A DNA stretch of 64,000 nucleotides from Glycine soja (GCF_004193775.1 NC_041003.1:48784111-48848110); one strand, 5' to 3'; positions 23,450 to 36,998 are shown, counted from the first letter of the stretch. Translations and numbers: made by a program. The notes: generated by a model from the sequence alone, not told the origin.

Positions 23450-25998
23450 TTAGATCCTCAATTTTGCCTCCTTGGTACTTCTAATTCTGTAAATTTGGAA
23501 ATTTGAAAGTGTTGCATTATTTTTCTTTATTATTTTCTCTTAATATGAATATATTCATAACAATAATTCAAAATCACTAGAGAGCACCTACTCTAAATTG
23601 ATTTTTATAGCTAAATCTTCAAAGGAGGCAATAAGAATTATGCTTTAATAGATCGAAGGGCTATACCTCTGTCTAATGCCATGGATGCTCTCAAGGAGTT
23701 CAATTGTTTGTTGCAACCTAGAATTCTTTGGTCTCTCTTCATTATCCAGTACCAAGGTTGAGACATTCAAAACAGTAACTAGTTCGGCTTCAATTTCACT
23801 GAGTTTTTTATCTATATGTTCCATGAAATCCTCATAAGAGGATATTTCTGACAAGTTTCTGGCTATATTGTCTTCATTTGAAGTGCTGATACTAAGGGAT
23901 TCCAGAAGATTCTGAGTCTCCTTATCATCCAGTGGACTTCCTTCACTTTCGATAGAAAGTTGCACATCCTGAATATCACTAAATTCCATCGTATCAGGAT
24001 CTGAGTCATCCTTAGTGACATCATTTTGAACTTCCTCCTTTGGAGAAATAATTCGAACTGGACTTGAAGCATCTTCTGTTGAGTCTTCAATGTTCACAGT
24101 AACATTTCCAATTAGCTGACTTTCTTTCAAAGATATTGCCTGAACCCACCATACGTTTCTTTCATTATACAGTTACTAAAATATGAACATTTTGAGTAAA
24201 AGCAACAGTAGCATACAGAGTGTGGGATACACATAGATGCAAAACAAACAAATCTTTTAAAATACATGAGACATTCAACACTAACAGTCTAGGTTGACAG
24301 GCATAGTTATGCCATCAGTCAGTGGAATATACCGAAATACAGATTTAAGGGAGAAATTGAGACAATCATTGCAGGTAGTCATTATTTATTTTTGAATCTC
24401 TAACATAAAGGTTATATACGGTTAAGTGGCCTACGTATTAACAGTATACTTTTAGAACTACAAGTTACATTGGTCTAAGAAGCTTGATTACCAAATGAGG
24501 ATATATGAAATCCTAGTACATAATTTAACTTCTTATATGAGTTTTGCAGCAAATCCCAATTGTCTAATGTAAGCAGTGTATGCTTTTATGTATTTTGAAC
24601 TAGTTAATAAATGCCATTGTACAAACTATTTAAGTCCATACAAACATTATATTGGAGTTTGACTATGAGACTCTCCATTTTCAGACTAAGCAGAACCAAG
24701 GAAAATTGATGCCTTTCAAATAATTTGTGACAGGTAAATTCAAAAGCAGTTTGGTTTTTTGCAATGTTGAAGTTAATGCCACCACATCCATCAATTGATT
24801 TCCCAGAGACTGATATTTAAACAATTTCGCGTGGTGCATACTATATATAACAGGATAGCAACAAATAAGGCTGAGGACATACACTGAATTGAAGGAAGGA
24901 ACCCACTTTTCATCATCACTTTCTACAAAAGATGTTGATTGCAATTCTTTGACAGCAAATCTTTCTATTGAGATACAACCAATTCCAAAACAATTTTATA
25001 CAAGAAAGGAAGAGTTTATATAGAAATAACTTATACAAACCAAATGAGAATCAGGAATCCTCCTCAAATGAGCATAGAGAACAAATTGATATATGCAGAG
25101 AGAAGAAAGCAATAGCTTGAGAGGGATACACAGTTCCTTCTGAAGGTGAGCATGCCTCTACTAGCAAATAAATCACGACTTATTCACAAACACTTAAAAT
25201 AAATCCCTTCCTCAAACATATTTGCCATACATTACATTAAGAATCTAACAGAGCTGTTCTCCCTAAATGTATTAATATTGCCATAATTACAATAGAAATT
25301 AAAACTGAACAACAAGATACTATTATAGTACTGATGAATTCAATAATGAATATACACTTTACCTCACTTAGCTTGGTGGAAAGCTCATCGAGCAATTCAA
25401 TGCGTCTTTTAGACTTGTCTAAAGCCTGCAACACTTTCTTCCTCTGAAAAAGCATTTCCCTTGCATAATTTTCCTGCCCCTTTTGAATGCTTATAGCTGC
25501 TTGTTTTTTAAGCTTCTCTGCAGCCTCTGACAGTCGCAGAAGCCTCAATCTAGCATTAGTTGCTGTTAACCATCACATACAATTATTTCACTATAAGCCT
25601 CAATCCTCAATCTTTACCTAACAAACCCTTTAGACAGCAGTCCAATTTCAATTCTTTTGGTGAGAATTGTAGTGGAAAAGTAAAAAAATTAAAACTTTAA
25701 TCATATTCATGAGACTGGCTGTAATGGGTGTTGTCTAGGAAACATTGGTTGATTCAGATAGAGAAAGTAACTCAGAATGAAATAAGCATGAGCAAGAAGA
25801 ATAAGAGAGATGGGTAAGAAGGGTACCCTTGGTTCTGGTGGCATCAGCTTCTGCATGAAGTTGATCAAGTTGAGAACGAAGTTGGTCTGTGTTGATGGTT
25901 GAAACTGAAGACGAAGAAGAAGCGCAGCAGCAGGTGGATCTCCACCTAGGAACAGCCATCATAGGCATAGCTGTCACTCTGACACAGTTCAATATCAT
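23450..25998 (-). CDS. Coiled-coil protein with probable plastid transit peptide (At2g42975-like)
   Basis: Four exons join in phase: 25998-25827, 25562-25363, 24139-23667 and 23486-23450, giving 293 residues. The N-terminus (MILNCVRVTAMPMMAVPRW, then a Cys/Ser-rich stretch) is basic, Ser-rich and poor in acids, as in chloroplast transit peptides. Residues about 45-130 form a charged helix (EKLKKQAAISIQKGQENYAR, KKVLQALDKSKRRIELLDEL) likely to make a coiled coil. The rest is acidic and Ser-rich, then ends in another helix and a short last exon (IRSTKEAKLRI-stop). I know no biochemical function. It resembles an uncharacterised plant family that I associate with Arabidopsis At2g42975 from position and overall form. 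The first three exons are firmer than the last. The intron between exons 2 and 3 is 1.2 kb. Confidence 0.75.
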
Positions 25999-26289
25999 CT
26001 CTTTCTCTTCTATGCTCCACAACGTTAGACTTAGACTGTTAGACACAACGCACAGACAACGCGCACAATTTCTGTTTCTCTTACATTGGCTAAGAATTTA
26101 GATACGAGGTTAATCTTTTTTTTTTTTTAGAGGAGGTTAATAAACCTTAACATTTCTCTTATTAACTTATTATTGTTAGGGTCGAGACTGACTATTAATG
26201 AATTAATAAATAAATAAGTTTTTATTAAAAAAGTAATTGAATGTAATAAAAATCATAATAAGAATATGGTAAAATAAGTTTTTTTTCTG

Positions 26290-26640
26290 ATTTATTATAT
26301 AGATTTAATTTATTCTTTTAATTTTTTAAATTTATTTAGTCATTTAATTTTTAAAATTAATTTATTTTGATTTTTTAATTATTTTTTTTCAATTTGTTCT
26401 TTTAATTTTTTAAACTAATTCATTCCAATGAAAAATATATATTTTGTAACGATTTAAAATAATTTTATAGTAATTTTAAACTATCACAAAATATGATTTT
26501 TTATAATTTAGACTGAAAAATCAAATTAAATTAATTTAAAAATTAGATAATTAAATTAAATTTAAAAAAATTATATGACAAAATTAAATGTAAAAAATAA
26601 ATTAAAAAACTAAAAAATTAATTCAACCAAAAAAATATGT
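26290..26640. mobile_element. Fold-back (MITE-like) inverted repeat
   Basis: The left arm (about 26300-26395) and the reverse complement of the right arm (about 26510-26630) share an ordered series of blocks: TAATTTTTTAAATTTA, TAATTTTTAAAATTAATTTA, TTTGATTTTT. A tighter palindrome lies at the centre (26445-26500; ATATTTTGT...TTTAAAAT against ATTTTAAAC...ACAAAATAT). AT richness inflates the match, but the order of blocks on both arms supports a real inverted repeat. No coding capacity. Confidence 0.55.
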
Positions 26641-27079
26641 CAATACTATTTTAAACAAAATACTTCCTTTTTTTTTCTTATCACAGATCTTATTAATCAT
26701 TGTCCGTAAAAAAAATTAAAAATATAACATTAAGTGTTATAAATGCACTTTTAATGAGAGTTTTAATTAAAAATTCTGTTTACATATTTCTCAATCACTT
26801 CCCTTGGGTAACGATTGTATGGAGAATCTTTTGTTATGAACTAAATAACTTTTTTAAGATTTAAATTGTTAAAAATAGGATTCATGGAAATTTTATATAA
26901 TATTTGTTGCTATTATCTAAATTTTTTGTGAATAATATGTTTATAATCAACTATCAGAAGAAAGTTAATAACTATATAATAAATTATTACAAAGTTTTTA
27001 TTTTCATTTATTCATATTTTGAACTCATAGTCTATGTTTATAGTGACACGTTAAGCGCATTTACTAAAAGAGCTTAATC

Positions 27080-27350
27080 ACACATTACATGTAGGGTAAC
27101 AACACTACACCAATACTTACATAACTAACTACACATGATATCTTTCGGAGAATCTTTGAATCAGTGTCATTATCAATATTTAACTAATTTTATCGCTAAT
27201 GATAAGTTCAAAAATACTATAAATACCTTGGGTCACCCTATGCAAAGTAAGTTATCACCTGATCTCTCCTCTCTTGATTCTAACCCACGTTAACTTGAGT
27301 GTTAGAATAATTATAGGTGACATTCAAAACACCACAAACTCACAGAAAAC
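27080..27350 (+). mobile_element. Possible degenerate LTR remnant
   Basis: CTATAAATACCTTGGGTCACCC (TATA-like) is followed about 65 bp later by CCCACGTTAACTTGAGTGTT. This resembles the R/U5 phrase ACTTGAGCGTCGGAGTG found in many legume gypsy LTRs. No terminal repeats, primer site or protein domains were found. Confidence 0.3.
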
Positions 27351-27918
27351 CAACATATTCCTACGAGGTTGTAAGGCTTGTGATTACTTTCCCTTAAGCA
27401 AAGCAATTTCATCATTTCCTCGGGACATATCGCACCACCCCTTAATCCGCAACAAATGAAAGTCCTTTTACAATCATATATAGGATAGAATTATATATCC
27501 CTGTGGATATATGAGTGCCTAACTTCATGACAAGCTATGTACATCCTTTATTCATAATGACTAGCTCTAGAAGAGAGAAAAAAATGAACTTGTTAGAAGA
27601 AAGGAGAAGGGTGGTTGCCATCAAGGAAGACACGATGACATAAATTAAAGGTCAAGCTTTAAATACAATTCACATATGATTTTATGAAAATTTCACACGA
27701 GAGACTTTGTATTTAGAAGTAGAGGTGACCACAAATTCAAACCAATCTAATAATTTAGTAAACTCAATCAATTCAAACCAAAAAAATTTGATTGGTTTAG
27801 ACCATTGGTTTAAATTGGATTGAAGATGCAAATTTGATTATTTTGGGTAGGATCTCAAATTTTGATTTTGATAATCCAATCTATTTCGTATTTAATCCAC
27901 CCAATTACTTATCATATT

Positions 27919-27931
<13 letters not shown>

Positions 27932-27971
<40 letters not shown>
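27932..27971. repeat. (TA)n microsatellite
   Basis: Dinucleotide run of about 20 TA units preceded by (ATT)n. Confidence 0.95.
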
Positions 27972-27975
<4 letters not shown>

Positions 27976-30543
27976 CTTTTAGAGTTCGGGCCTTTTGGCC
28001 TAGCTAGTCCAATTTTTTTTACCCTAAATTCAAGATAAAATAACATTAAAATAATCAAATAAAATATAATAATCAAACCACAATCTTAAAGAAGAAGAAA
28101 AAAAAAACTAGGTAACTTAATTATGTAATTTTTTAATTACAAACGTAAGAGTGGTATTACCCTTTGCGAAGCTCAAATTTTTTCAAAGTTAACCATTTTA
28201 TATTCAAAAAAAAAAAACTTCCCTTTTTAAAGAAATAAAAATCATACAAGATTCTAAACTAGAATTATACATCCTTTTTCTTAAATAAATAGATAAACTT
28301 TCTTCTTTATTCTTTTCACATGCAAAAACAAAATCATAATTATTTTACACATTTGGTTAAGAGTAACTATTCTTTTAAAACGTCCATCATAGGATATTAT
28401 CACTTTACTTGTGTATTTAGCTCATAAATCCAAACTTCAATTCTGAAGACATTTTTTTTTTCTTTTAAAAGGGGCTTCATCAATGTTATTTCTAAATTAA
28501 ATAAATTTTGGTGATAAGTCTCATTTGTTATTATCCCATTTTAAAGTTTTATTCGCCTCCATCATGCTCCTGATTACGATAAATAACATTTTAAAAAAAA
28601 CACCTAATACCTTCTTGTTGACATGAATTTTTTACATTTTTCATTGAAAACTTAGATTATAAATCTAGATACAGAGAAGAGAATCACATCCTCGATCTGA
28701 ATTTTTTTGCTTTTAGCATTGAAATTAACATATATTGTACGGGGGGATGAATGTCACAAGTCGGGTTGAAGTTACCAAGTCTAATCCAACATAAAAGCAC
28801 TCAAATATGTTAACAATTTCATGCTCCTCGTAAAGAGTTTTCCATTCTCAAAGAAAGAAGGATAATGATGAACCCAGGAAATCTTGCTTGCCATCCATTT
28901 CTTTTGATTTTTTTGGTCAACACAACATATATATTAAAGAAAATTAACTTTGATATAATGTAAGATTATTTAATAAATAATCATAACAAAACAAAAAACT
29001 CACTTTAATTAAAATTTTAATTTTTTTAACATAAGTGAATAGAATATAATTTATTGATAATTTAAAATTATATGTTTTAAACAATTTAATCTAGTATTCT
29101 TATTTGAGCTTAATTAACTCATGTAGTTAAACTAAAAATTTCAGCTTGTAATAAAATCATGTGGTTCGTGGTCAGGCGAAGTCAAGGGACAGGCAATGCA
29201 ATGATGCTACGACCTCTAAATCCTCTAAATTTTAGTTTTTTTTTTCTTTATCTCTAATATATATGAATACTTTATATTGACTTTGTACCAAAAATACTTA
29301 ATAAATACTTGACTAATAAAAATATATTTATTGATTATTCATAAAATTCCGACTCTTCTTATTAATGATATAATTATAAATTACTATATATTATGATATC
29401 ATCATACTCTAGAGACTATGCTATCACGTAAATAAAATTCTCGCTAACTATTTTATGCTTTAAAATACTTCATCATTTATGTTTTTGTTCAATTAATATA
29501 AAAATCTATAAAACTCGATCAACGAGAAATGAAATCAACCGCTAAATATAAATATTTGAAACTCCCGCGTCAAATATTCTTAAAAGAATTATATTGGACA
29601 CCACGAAAATATGCAACATCATGAACTATGTTTTTTCATTTTTGTCATAATAAACCTTATGTAATATGACTCTCATACGTTGATTAGCCAAAATATAAAA
29701 ATTATATCAGGCGTGACACGTTCTAATATACTAGTAACATATAAAATAAATAAATAAATAAATACATGAATCCTAATTCTCTGAAACAATGAAAACAATA
29801 ATTAAAAGACGTTGATCCTCGTTTTATCAACGTTCCTTTCAGCTTGGTTTGGTGGGGTCATTTAGGATGTGTTGAATGGGCGGTGCTGTGATTGTTGGGT
29901 TTGCATCCACCAAACAGAAGAAAAGTCTTTTTCTTCTCAGAATTAACTGTGATGGAAATTGGGAATTGAGAAGGAGCAGACATATTATTCAACAGTTTGT
30001 CTACAAAAGGGAACCTTTTCAATTAAAAATAGCTCTCAACTCTCATGTTTGTAACAAACAGCTTTAGCTTTAGGTTGAGGGTCTGTTCATCAGTGAACAT
30101 CCCAGGATTCAATCGAGGTTTTTGTTTTCAGCGTTACTATACATGTGAAAGAATGGATGTCAGAAAGTTGAATTATATTCAACGATTGAATTTGACTTAT
30201 TTACCTGTAAAAAGCTAAAACTTTGTTATGTTAATTATTTTTTTTTTCGATTATATTTTGCTACTGTCACTTGTTAACAATTTAAGAAGTAAGTATTTTG
30301 GTTTGTTTTGTAAAAATATTCGCTTTTAAAATGAGTCTATTATATTTTAATCAGATTAATTAACTTATATTCAAATATATATATATATATACATATTACA
30401 ATCAAAATCTAATCAAATAATCTATTTTTTTAGTTTAAGTTATATGTTATTGTAAAATATTTTTACACAAATATACAATAGGAATTTACCCAATCACCAC
30501 ATATATTAATTAAAAGAATGGTGTGGTAAAATTAACGCTAACA

Positions 30544-30547
<4 letters not shown>

Positions 30548-30597
<50 letters not shown>
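30548..30597. repeat. (TA)n microsatellite
   Basis: Dinucleotide run of about 24 units. Confidence 0.95.
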
Positions 30598-30599
<2 letters not shown>

Positions 30600-32166
30600 T
30601 AAATTATTTATTTTCTTAAAAAACTTAAGCAAATAAAGAAATAGTGAGTCCTTTTGACATCATAGTAGTTACACTGCCTCCTTTACAAAGACAAGACAGA
30701 ATAAGAATTGCACCAATATAGGCTTGATGATTATTTTTTTTAGAAGAATATAGGCTTGATAATAAACTTTACAGTCTATATCTTATATATATGGTGGCAG
30801 ATTAATTGTCAATATATATATTATTATCTCAAAAATTGCTATTTTAGAGTCTCCTAGTCCTAGTCTACACCGACGACATGGGGAAAAAACAGTCTTTAAT
30901 TTCTAATGTGAATTGAAAAAGAAAATAAAAGAAGGATAAGTAGCCATGCATCTACAAAAGATATCAGACCAAAATTAAATTAAAGGCGTTTTCTACTTTT
31001 TATCATATAACCTAGAAATTATTCGATGCTAGATTTCTTTTCCATCGTAAATTCCGGTTAGGAGACACTTGAAGGGGGGCAATATATATCATGGAAGAGT
31101 GTGAATGAATAACAAAATATAAAGACCTAAATAACATATTAAGGATCTAATTAATTCGACAAATGGTAGGCTTTGATTCGTCTTATGAGACGCCTGAAGT
31201 TAATTAATAATTCATTAATTAGCAGATTGATCTCCTCTTTACCTCTATTCTTTAGATTGAATTTTTTGACTTGTACATCTAATTAATTTAAATAGGATCG
31301 AAACTTTATGGAGCTAAAGTCTTAAAGTTCATACATAAACAACTAATGCTTACACACAGATTGATATGCTTCATATATACATATATATATATAGTTATCT
31401 TGCACATACGTAAACATAAATTTGTTTGGATCTGCAGACTTATTCTCTTGCTAATAGTTAATTAAAAACAGTGTATGCAACTATACGAGACAAGTGAGAA
31501 GTTTATCATTAATACAGAAGAGTGGGGGAATGGGGTTGGAGTACGTTGAATACATCACATTTTGACCATCAAATTTTCCTCTTTTGATTTGACGTGAATG
31601 TGATAGTGTGATGAGCATATGATAAGGCATAAGGGAGGGAAAGGGAACCAGATGCGTGCCACAAACTTCGGGCAGCAAGAAAGGGAAAAAGGGAATGTGA
31701 CGTGAAAACCCACTCAGCAACACATATTTAGCCATATATAGTCATAGACATAGGCGTGATGAGGAACAGCATAGAAGTTTTTTATTTTTCCTTCTATCTT
31801 GTTATAGAAAGAATACAAATCCGCACTATTAAATCTATGCTATTTATACATTATTTTTAACTATAATTTTAATATTATTATATCTAAATGAATTACTGTA
31901 TTTAATTAATATATATTTTTATTATTATTATAATATTGACGTACAATATTCATTAATTTTGCTGATGATTAATTTTGGTAAAGGAACATGAGTGATAAAT
32001 ATTACTCCACTCGTTTTAGTTAATGTATATACAACTATATATTGATTTTTCTTACTTTTTAAATACCGAAGAATATTTGCGTTGGAGCTGAACAATCAAC
32101 AATAGCAGCGAACGAATCTCTCGTACGTGCCACTCTCCGGTCAAATGCCGATGCCCAGTCGCATGA

Positions 32167-32214
32167 CACGTGTGAGAATTAACCTCCAAAATGCGTATAG
32201 TCGGAATTCTTGAC
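32167..32214. promoter_or_regulatory. G-box and W-box upstream of the WRKY gene
   Basis: CACGTG (32167-32172, in GACACGTGTG) and TTGACT (from 32210) stand in a locally less AT-rich patch about 1.3 kb upstream of the WRKY start. G-boxes bind bZIP/bHLH factors and W-boxes bind WRKY factors, often as autoregulation. Called from consensus only. Confidence 0.3.
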
Positions 32215-33003
32215 TAACTCCACTCCCTTGTTAACAACGTGACTACGACCCCCCATGTCACTTCCCATCTCTCTCAAAATATATCTTATTTAACAATGAT
32301 ACTAATCATAATAATGTATATGAATACATATTTATATTCATTTGTTTATGTAATAGTACATATTAATTATTTGTATTTAGAAATGTAATAATACTAAAAG
32401 GTATTGTGCCTTGTCAACATACTAATGCAACGACCCGGATAATCAATCATACTATCATATAAGATCCTACCAAACCAAACCACATACGTGGAGCTCAAAT
32501 GAACACAAAATGTAAATCTGAGGTTGAGGTTTTAAATTAATTTTTCTTCTCAAAGCATTACAAAGCAAGCTAAAACCTTCAATAAATATATACATAGCAT
32601 TGTTGCCTTAACATCCATTATCTTTTATTATATAAAAAGATAAACATCTCAGCATGCAAGCATTATTCAACTTGTTATTTTTCTTTCTCTTTTGATTAGA
32701 TTCAAAACGATCAAAAAAATTAATAGAGTGCTTTAATTAATTAAGAAGTCGCTATCAACTATATAGGTAATAAATCTTTCAACCAACCTGACTAATAATT
32801 CTCGAATCGATTGCCTTTTGAGGATTGAAATATTTGCCTCATGTCAATTATTTTATATACTTTTTTTTACACCCTTTAAAATATGTCAAATTGCATAATA
32901 TATGGACAGACAAAATAAAAATAAATAGAGCGACTTACTATTTTTAAGATTTGAACTCCAAACCTTAAAGTCATGAGACGACAACTTTAATGTTCTCATA
33001 AGA

Positions 33004-33008
<5 letters not shown>

Positions 33009-33038
<30 letters not shown>
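33009..33038. repeat. (TA)n microsatellite
   Basis: Dinucleotide run of about 15 units, 470 bp upstream of the WRKY start codon. Confidence 0.93.
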
Positions 33039-33041
<3 letters not shown>

Positions 33042-33510
33042 AATTCTTTTTCAACACTAATTACAGTGTGTGTTAAACAAGTGGTGTAAAATATGATTAG
33101 ATGTTGTTTGAGAATATACGGTGTATTACTATTAAATCAAGAAATCACGCCACAAGCACAAGCAGGTATATATAAACAATTGTTCCTTTATTTATTTTTT
33201 TTAAAAAAAAAATTGATTTGCTTTAGAAAAAAAATGAACCACACACTGACTTTAGAAAGATTAAGATAGAGAAACACTCCCCAATTAGCTCCAAACACTA
33301 AAGTGAGAGGGTGCAAAAGTAGAAAGGAATAAAAGCAAGAAGAAAAACAAAGTCCTAAACCAAAAAGCTCACTTTCCCATAACAAGCAACCACATCGAAT
33401 TTAAGTCTTAGCTGAAATATCATTCTCAAAGCTACCTTTTGTTTTTTGATCTGGCCCTTCCTCCTCCAATAACCTTCTGCTTCTCCAATTCTCTTCAATT
33501 TCTCTCTTCC

Positions 33511-35490
33511 ATGGCGAATGAGAAGGACCGTTTTTATGATCCCTTTCATTACAACAACCACCATGATCAGCAACTCAACCACTCATCATCAAGCTTTCCA
33601 TTATTCTTTAGGGACAACAACAACAATTCTGCACCAATTAGCTCACAAAACTTTCAAGGGTTTGATGATCATAATAATAACTCTTCTTCTGATCATCATC
33701 ACACCACTTTCACTGACTGCTTACATGGTTCCATGGATTACAACACCCTCTCTAGAGTCTTTGACATGTCTTGTTCATCTTCTGAAGTGATCTCCTCCAT
33801 TGATGAAAACCCCAAGAAGCCTAGTGCAGGAGGAGACTCTGTGGGGGTCAGGGGGAACCAATCAACACCTAATTCATCTGTCTCTTCGTCATCCAATGAA
33901 GCTGAAGCAATTATAGAAGAAGACTCAACCAAGAGCCAGAAAGATAAGCAGCCAAAAGCGTGTGAAGCTGATGGAGATGAAAAGCCTAAGAAAGAGTATG
34001 TTTAATTAAAATTCTTCTTCTTTTGCCCCCTCTTTCTTTGTGATTTCTGATAGATCAATGGAGGGTAAGAAGATTTTTCCTCTCACAGACTTTCTCTTTT
34101 TCTTCCTTTAACAATTCATGAATAGGATCTGATTATCTTATCAATTAACAACTGTTCTTTTCTAGAGGGTATGTAGAATTTTGAATTTTCTTCTTTGAAT
34201 TACTATTTAGTAGTATTTACTAATGCAATTATAGTATGCCCATATATCATTTCGTGTCTTTCCAGTTGTTTATGACTTTCAGTGCCTTTTATGAAATGAA
34301 TCTGGTCAATCTGTCTCTATTCGATCACTTATACTATATACAGTGTGTGTAGGTTTTGTGTGTATGACTAAAATGGTGTAGTGTGGAACAATGAAAGGCA
34401 CTTAACCCTAAAATAATTGTTATTGGTTTGGTGAGTTTTATCTGCCATATTCTTGCGGTGAATTTGACTGATGTTTTGGAGCGTTTCAGGAACAAACCCA
34501 AAAAGAAAGAGAAAAAGCCAAGGGAGCCTCGTTTTGCCTTCTTGACTAAAAGTGAGATCGATCATCTTGAAGATGGATACAGATGGAGAAAATATGGACA
34601 GAAAGCGGTCAAAAATAGTCCATACCCAAGGTTAATTATTTTTTCCAATTTTGGTATTTCTTAGCTAGTTACGTGAACATTATTAACCTTTCAAGGCAAA
34701 AATGATGAAGGTTTGTATTTGTATTAGCCGAAAAAAATGATTAAGGGTTGTGGAATGTTGGGGTGTGCCAAAATCATCATATATTGACACACAAAGTCTT
34801 CTATTTATTTATTTATTTGTTTGTCATATCGATGTAATGATTCATATTCTTTCTTGTCATACTAAGGTTGTGTAACGGCTTATTTCTAAGTACTTATTAA
34901 TAAAGCTTGTTTTTGTTATCAACTCTCTAATGATGAAATTTGAGACATATCACATAATAAAAAACTAACAATGATCATAATATTGCACGCATAGATACTC
35001 AACAATAGCAAGAAATTATTAGTTCATGAAATGATATAATTTATCATCAATTCACATTTCACGTATGAATGTAATTAACATGACTCTTTATTTATAATGC
35101 AGGAGCTATTATAGATGCACGAGTCAGAAGTGCGGTGTAAAGAAAAGGGTGGAGAGGTCATTCCAGGACCCAACAATTGTGATCACAACATACGAAGGGC
35201 AACACAACCATCACTGTCCAGCAACTCTGAGGGGCAGTGCTGCAAGCATGTTGTCATCACCTTCCTTTTTTGGTTCCTCTTATATGGCGTCAAGCTTACC
35301 CCAAGATTTTCTTGCTCAGTTGGTTCCAAGTTATAGCCAAATTAATGATCACCAAAGTCCAATGTTTCACCAAAACCTTTCCCATAATCTCCATCCACAG
35401 CCTCAACAGCAGCACCAGTTCCAACTCTCTCATGACCATGGTTTGTTGCAAGACCTACTACCATCATTCCCTGGCAAACACGAGCCATGA
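33511..35490 (+). CDS. WRKY28: Group IIc WRKY transcription factor (WRKY28/71/8 type)
   Basis: Three exons join in phase (33511-33995, 34490-34630, 35103-35490) for 337 residues, starting at MANEKDRF. The N-terminal half is Asn/His/Ser-rich with DYNTLSRVF, like the conserved N-terminal block of this subgroup. A Lys-rich stretch ([10 protein letters not shown]) precedes the WRKY domain and can serve as nuclear signal. The domain has WRKYGQK at 194-200 and a zinc finger C214-x4-C219-x23-H243-x-H245, which is group II. The second intron falls at Y-P-R|S-Y-Y, the usual position for group IIc. The C-terminal [10 protein letters not shown] matches a tail motif I recall from Arabidopsis WRKY71, WRKY28 and WRKY8. 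These factors bind W-boxes and act in stress responses, axillary branching and flowering. The neighbouring K+ channel favours WRKY28 or WRKY8 over WRKY71. The symbol is the closest match, not proven orthology. Confidence 0.93.
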
Positions 35491-35558
35491 ACTCACTAAA
35501 AACCTAGTGCATGTTTTGATTTATTTATTTTAGGAAAAATAATGGTTTTATATTTCAT

Positions 35559-35690
35559 CACTACTAGAAAAATTAAAATTAGTAACGGAATAATCTATGT
35601 AGGTTTTTTAAAAAATCCGTTACTAAAATTTGGTGATCTGATCTCAAATTAATTAGTGAAGGAAAATTAATTTTCTATCACTAATTTTGA
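35559..35690 (+). mobile_element. CACTA-type transposon end with subterminal inverted repeats
   Basis: CACTACTAGAAAAATT starts at 35559, matching the usual plant CACTA (En/Spm) terminus CACTACnAGAAAA. It is followed by ATTAGTAACGGA (35578-35589) and its inverted partner TCCGTTACTAAAAT (35616-35629). A second inverted pair (AATTAGTGA... and ...TCACTAATT) follows at about 35650-35690. CACTA ends typically carry such subterminal repeats. I did not find the opposite terminus, so this looks like a fragment. It begins about 70 bp after the WRKY stop codon and may lie in the 3' UTR. Confidence 0.55.
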
Positions 35691-35997
35691 TCACCAATTT
35701 ATTGATTTTTAGAAGTATTTCTAGGAGTTTTTAAAAGAAAAAACAATTGCTTTTTCAAGATAAACCAGAATCAAACATGCACTTAACCCATTTCTATTAG
35801 CGTATGGTGGAGCTTGCAGTGTATTGCACACTGTCTATATATAAGTATGTGTAGTAATTAAGTAGTAGTAGATTCCCTCTTGGTTAATTACCTCCTCTCT
35901 TTAAGTCACATGTATGTACCTAGATTTGTATGGAAATGAAAAACATTGATTATTCTTAAATGAGTATTTAGAATTACTTCAGATGGCATTGATTATT

Positions 35998-36000
<3 letters not shown>

Positions 36001-36041
<41 letters not shown>
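36001..36041. repeat. (AT)n microsatellite
   Basis: About 20 AT units, downstream of the WRKY gene. Confidence 0.95.
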
Positions 36042-36044
<3 letters not shown>

Positions 36045-36925
36045 TGGTAAGTTTTGTCAAAAATGTCAGAGATGGGCGGTGTGTTTTTCATTTGAGTACT
36101 TTGCAAGTTGCGAATATGTATTGGAGAAGGATGGTTTTGACAAGACGATTAACGTACCGTATTTATATGATTGATATTTCTCAGTGAAAGGTATTGATAG
36201 GACTACTTGGTGATGGCTTCTTGGATCACTAGCTTGCTAACACAGTTAAAAGAGTGATCAAGGAGTATGCTACTAGAAATAGAAGTTTTCATCAATAACT
36301 ATGACAGCGTAGCTATTGATTAATTCCTATTTATGGTCCTTTTTTTTTGCACTGTTAAATTGATATATATGTCAATCATTTTACAGTTTTTATATTAGAA
36401 ATTATGGAGGGATTAATCAAGAACCTATACAGGTACATGGAATTAAGACCGTATATATATATTTCGACTTATCAGTTATAGTGTATGTGCTTTCGTGTGT
36501 AACTATACTTTTGGTTGTGGACAAATACCTAACTTTTAAGATTGATATGATATGATCTTAAGCTACTGTTCTATTATTTATCTTTTTTTTTTGTCTGTTT
36601 TGTCGTGAAACCAAATGGAGGAAACAATATAGCTATGATTCAAATGCAAGCCGAAATTAGCAATAAACCTTTCCCACCTAAACCATTTGTGTACCAGGGT
36701 CTACTAATTCGAAATGAAGTTATTTAGAATGACCTATTTTGCTTTAAGAAGAATAAACAATAAAAAAAACAGTGGTATCACTGCACTCTCATTAATTATT
36801 AGATCCATATGATTTAAAAACTAGACAGGAAGGAAATAGGAATTGAAGGTTTTATTTCTCCCGTTCTTTCTCTCAATTCTCAAAGAACCTATTTTTGCTC
36901 TCTAAATTAGGGTGAAAGTGGGAAT

Positions 36926-36928
<3 letters not shown>

Positions 36929-36992
<64 letters not shown>
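36929..36992. repeat. (AT)n microsatellite
   Basis: About 31 AT units. Confidence 0.95.

Positions 36993-36998
<6 letters not shown>

Larger units (their letters stand above)
25999..33510. other. 7.5 kb gene-poor AT-rich region
   Basis: No ORF here resembles a known protein. The region contains a fold-back element (26290-26640), a possible LTR scrap (27080-27350), TA microsatellites (27932, 30548, 33009) and, at its right end, the upstream region and leader of the WRKY gene with a G-box and a W-box near 32.2 kb. Otherwise I see only AT-rich sequence. Confidence 0.6.

Noticed and set aside
23412..23480. Minus-strand frame reading KYQGGKIEDLINFVLLNSSS before a donor-like GTGAG
   Set aside because: Phase does not match the end of exon 3; the phase-correct reading ends at a stop at 23450.
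24870..24960. Exon-like stretch on the minus strand (FAVKELQSTSFVESDDEKW)
   Set aside because: Looks protein-like, but its AG acceptor gives the wrong phase after exon 2 and the donor is poor. Joining exon 2 directly to 24139 keeps frame and sense. A rare alternative exon is still possible.
29876..30067. 63-codon plus ORF in the 26-33 kb spacer
   Set aside because: No homology, no splice partners and no neighbouring exon.
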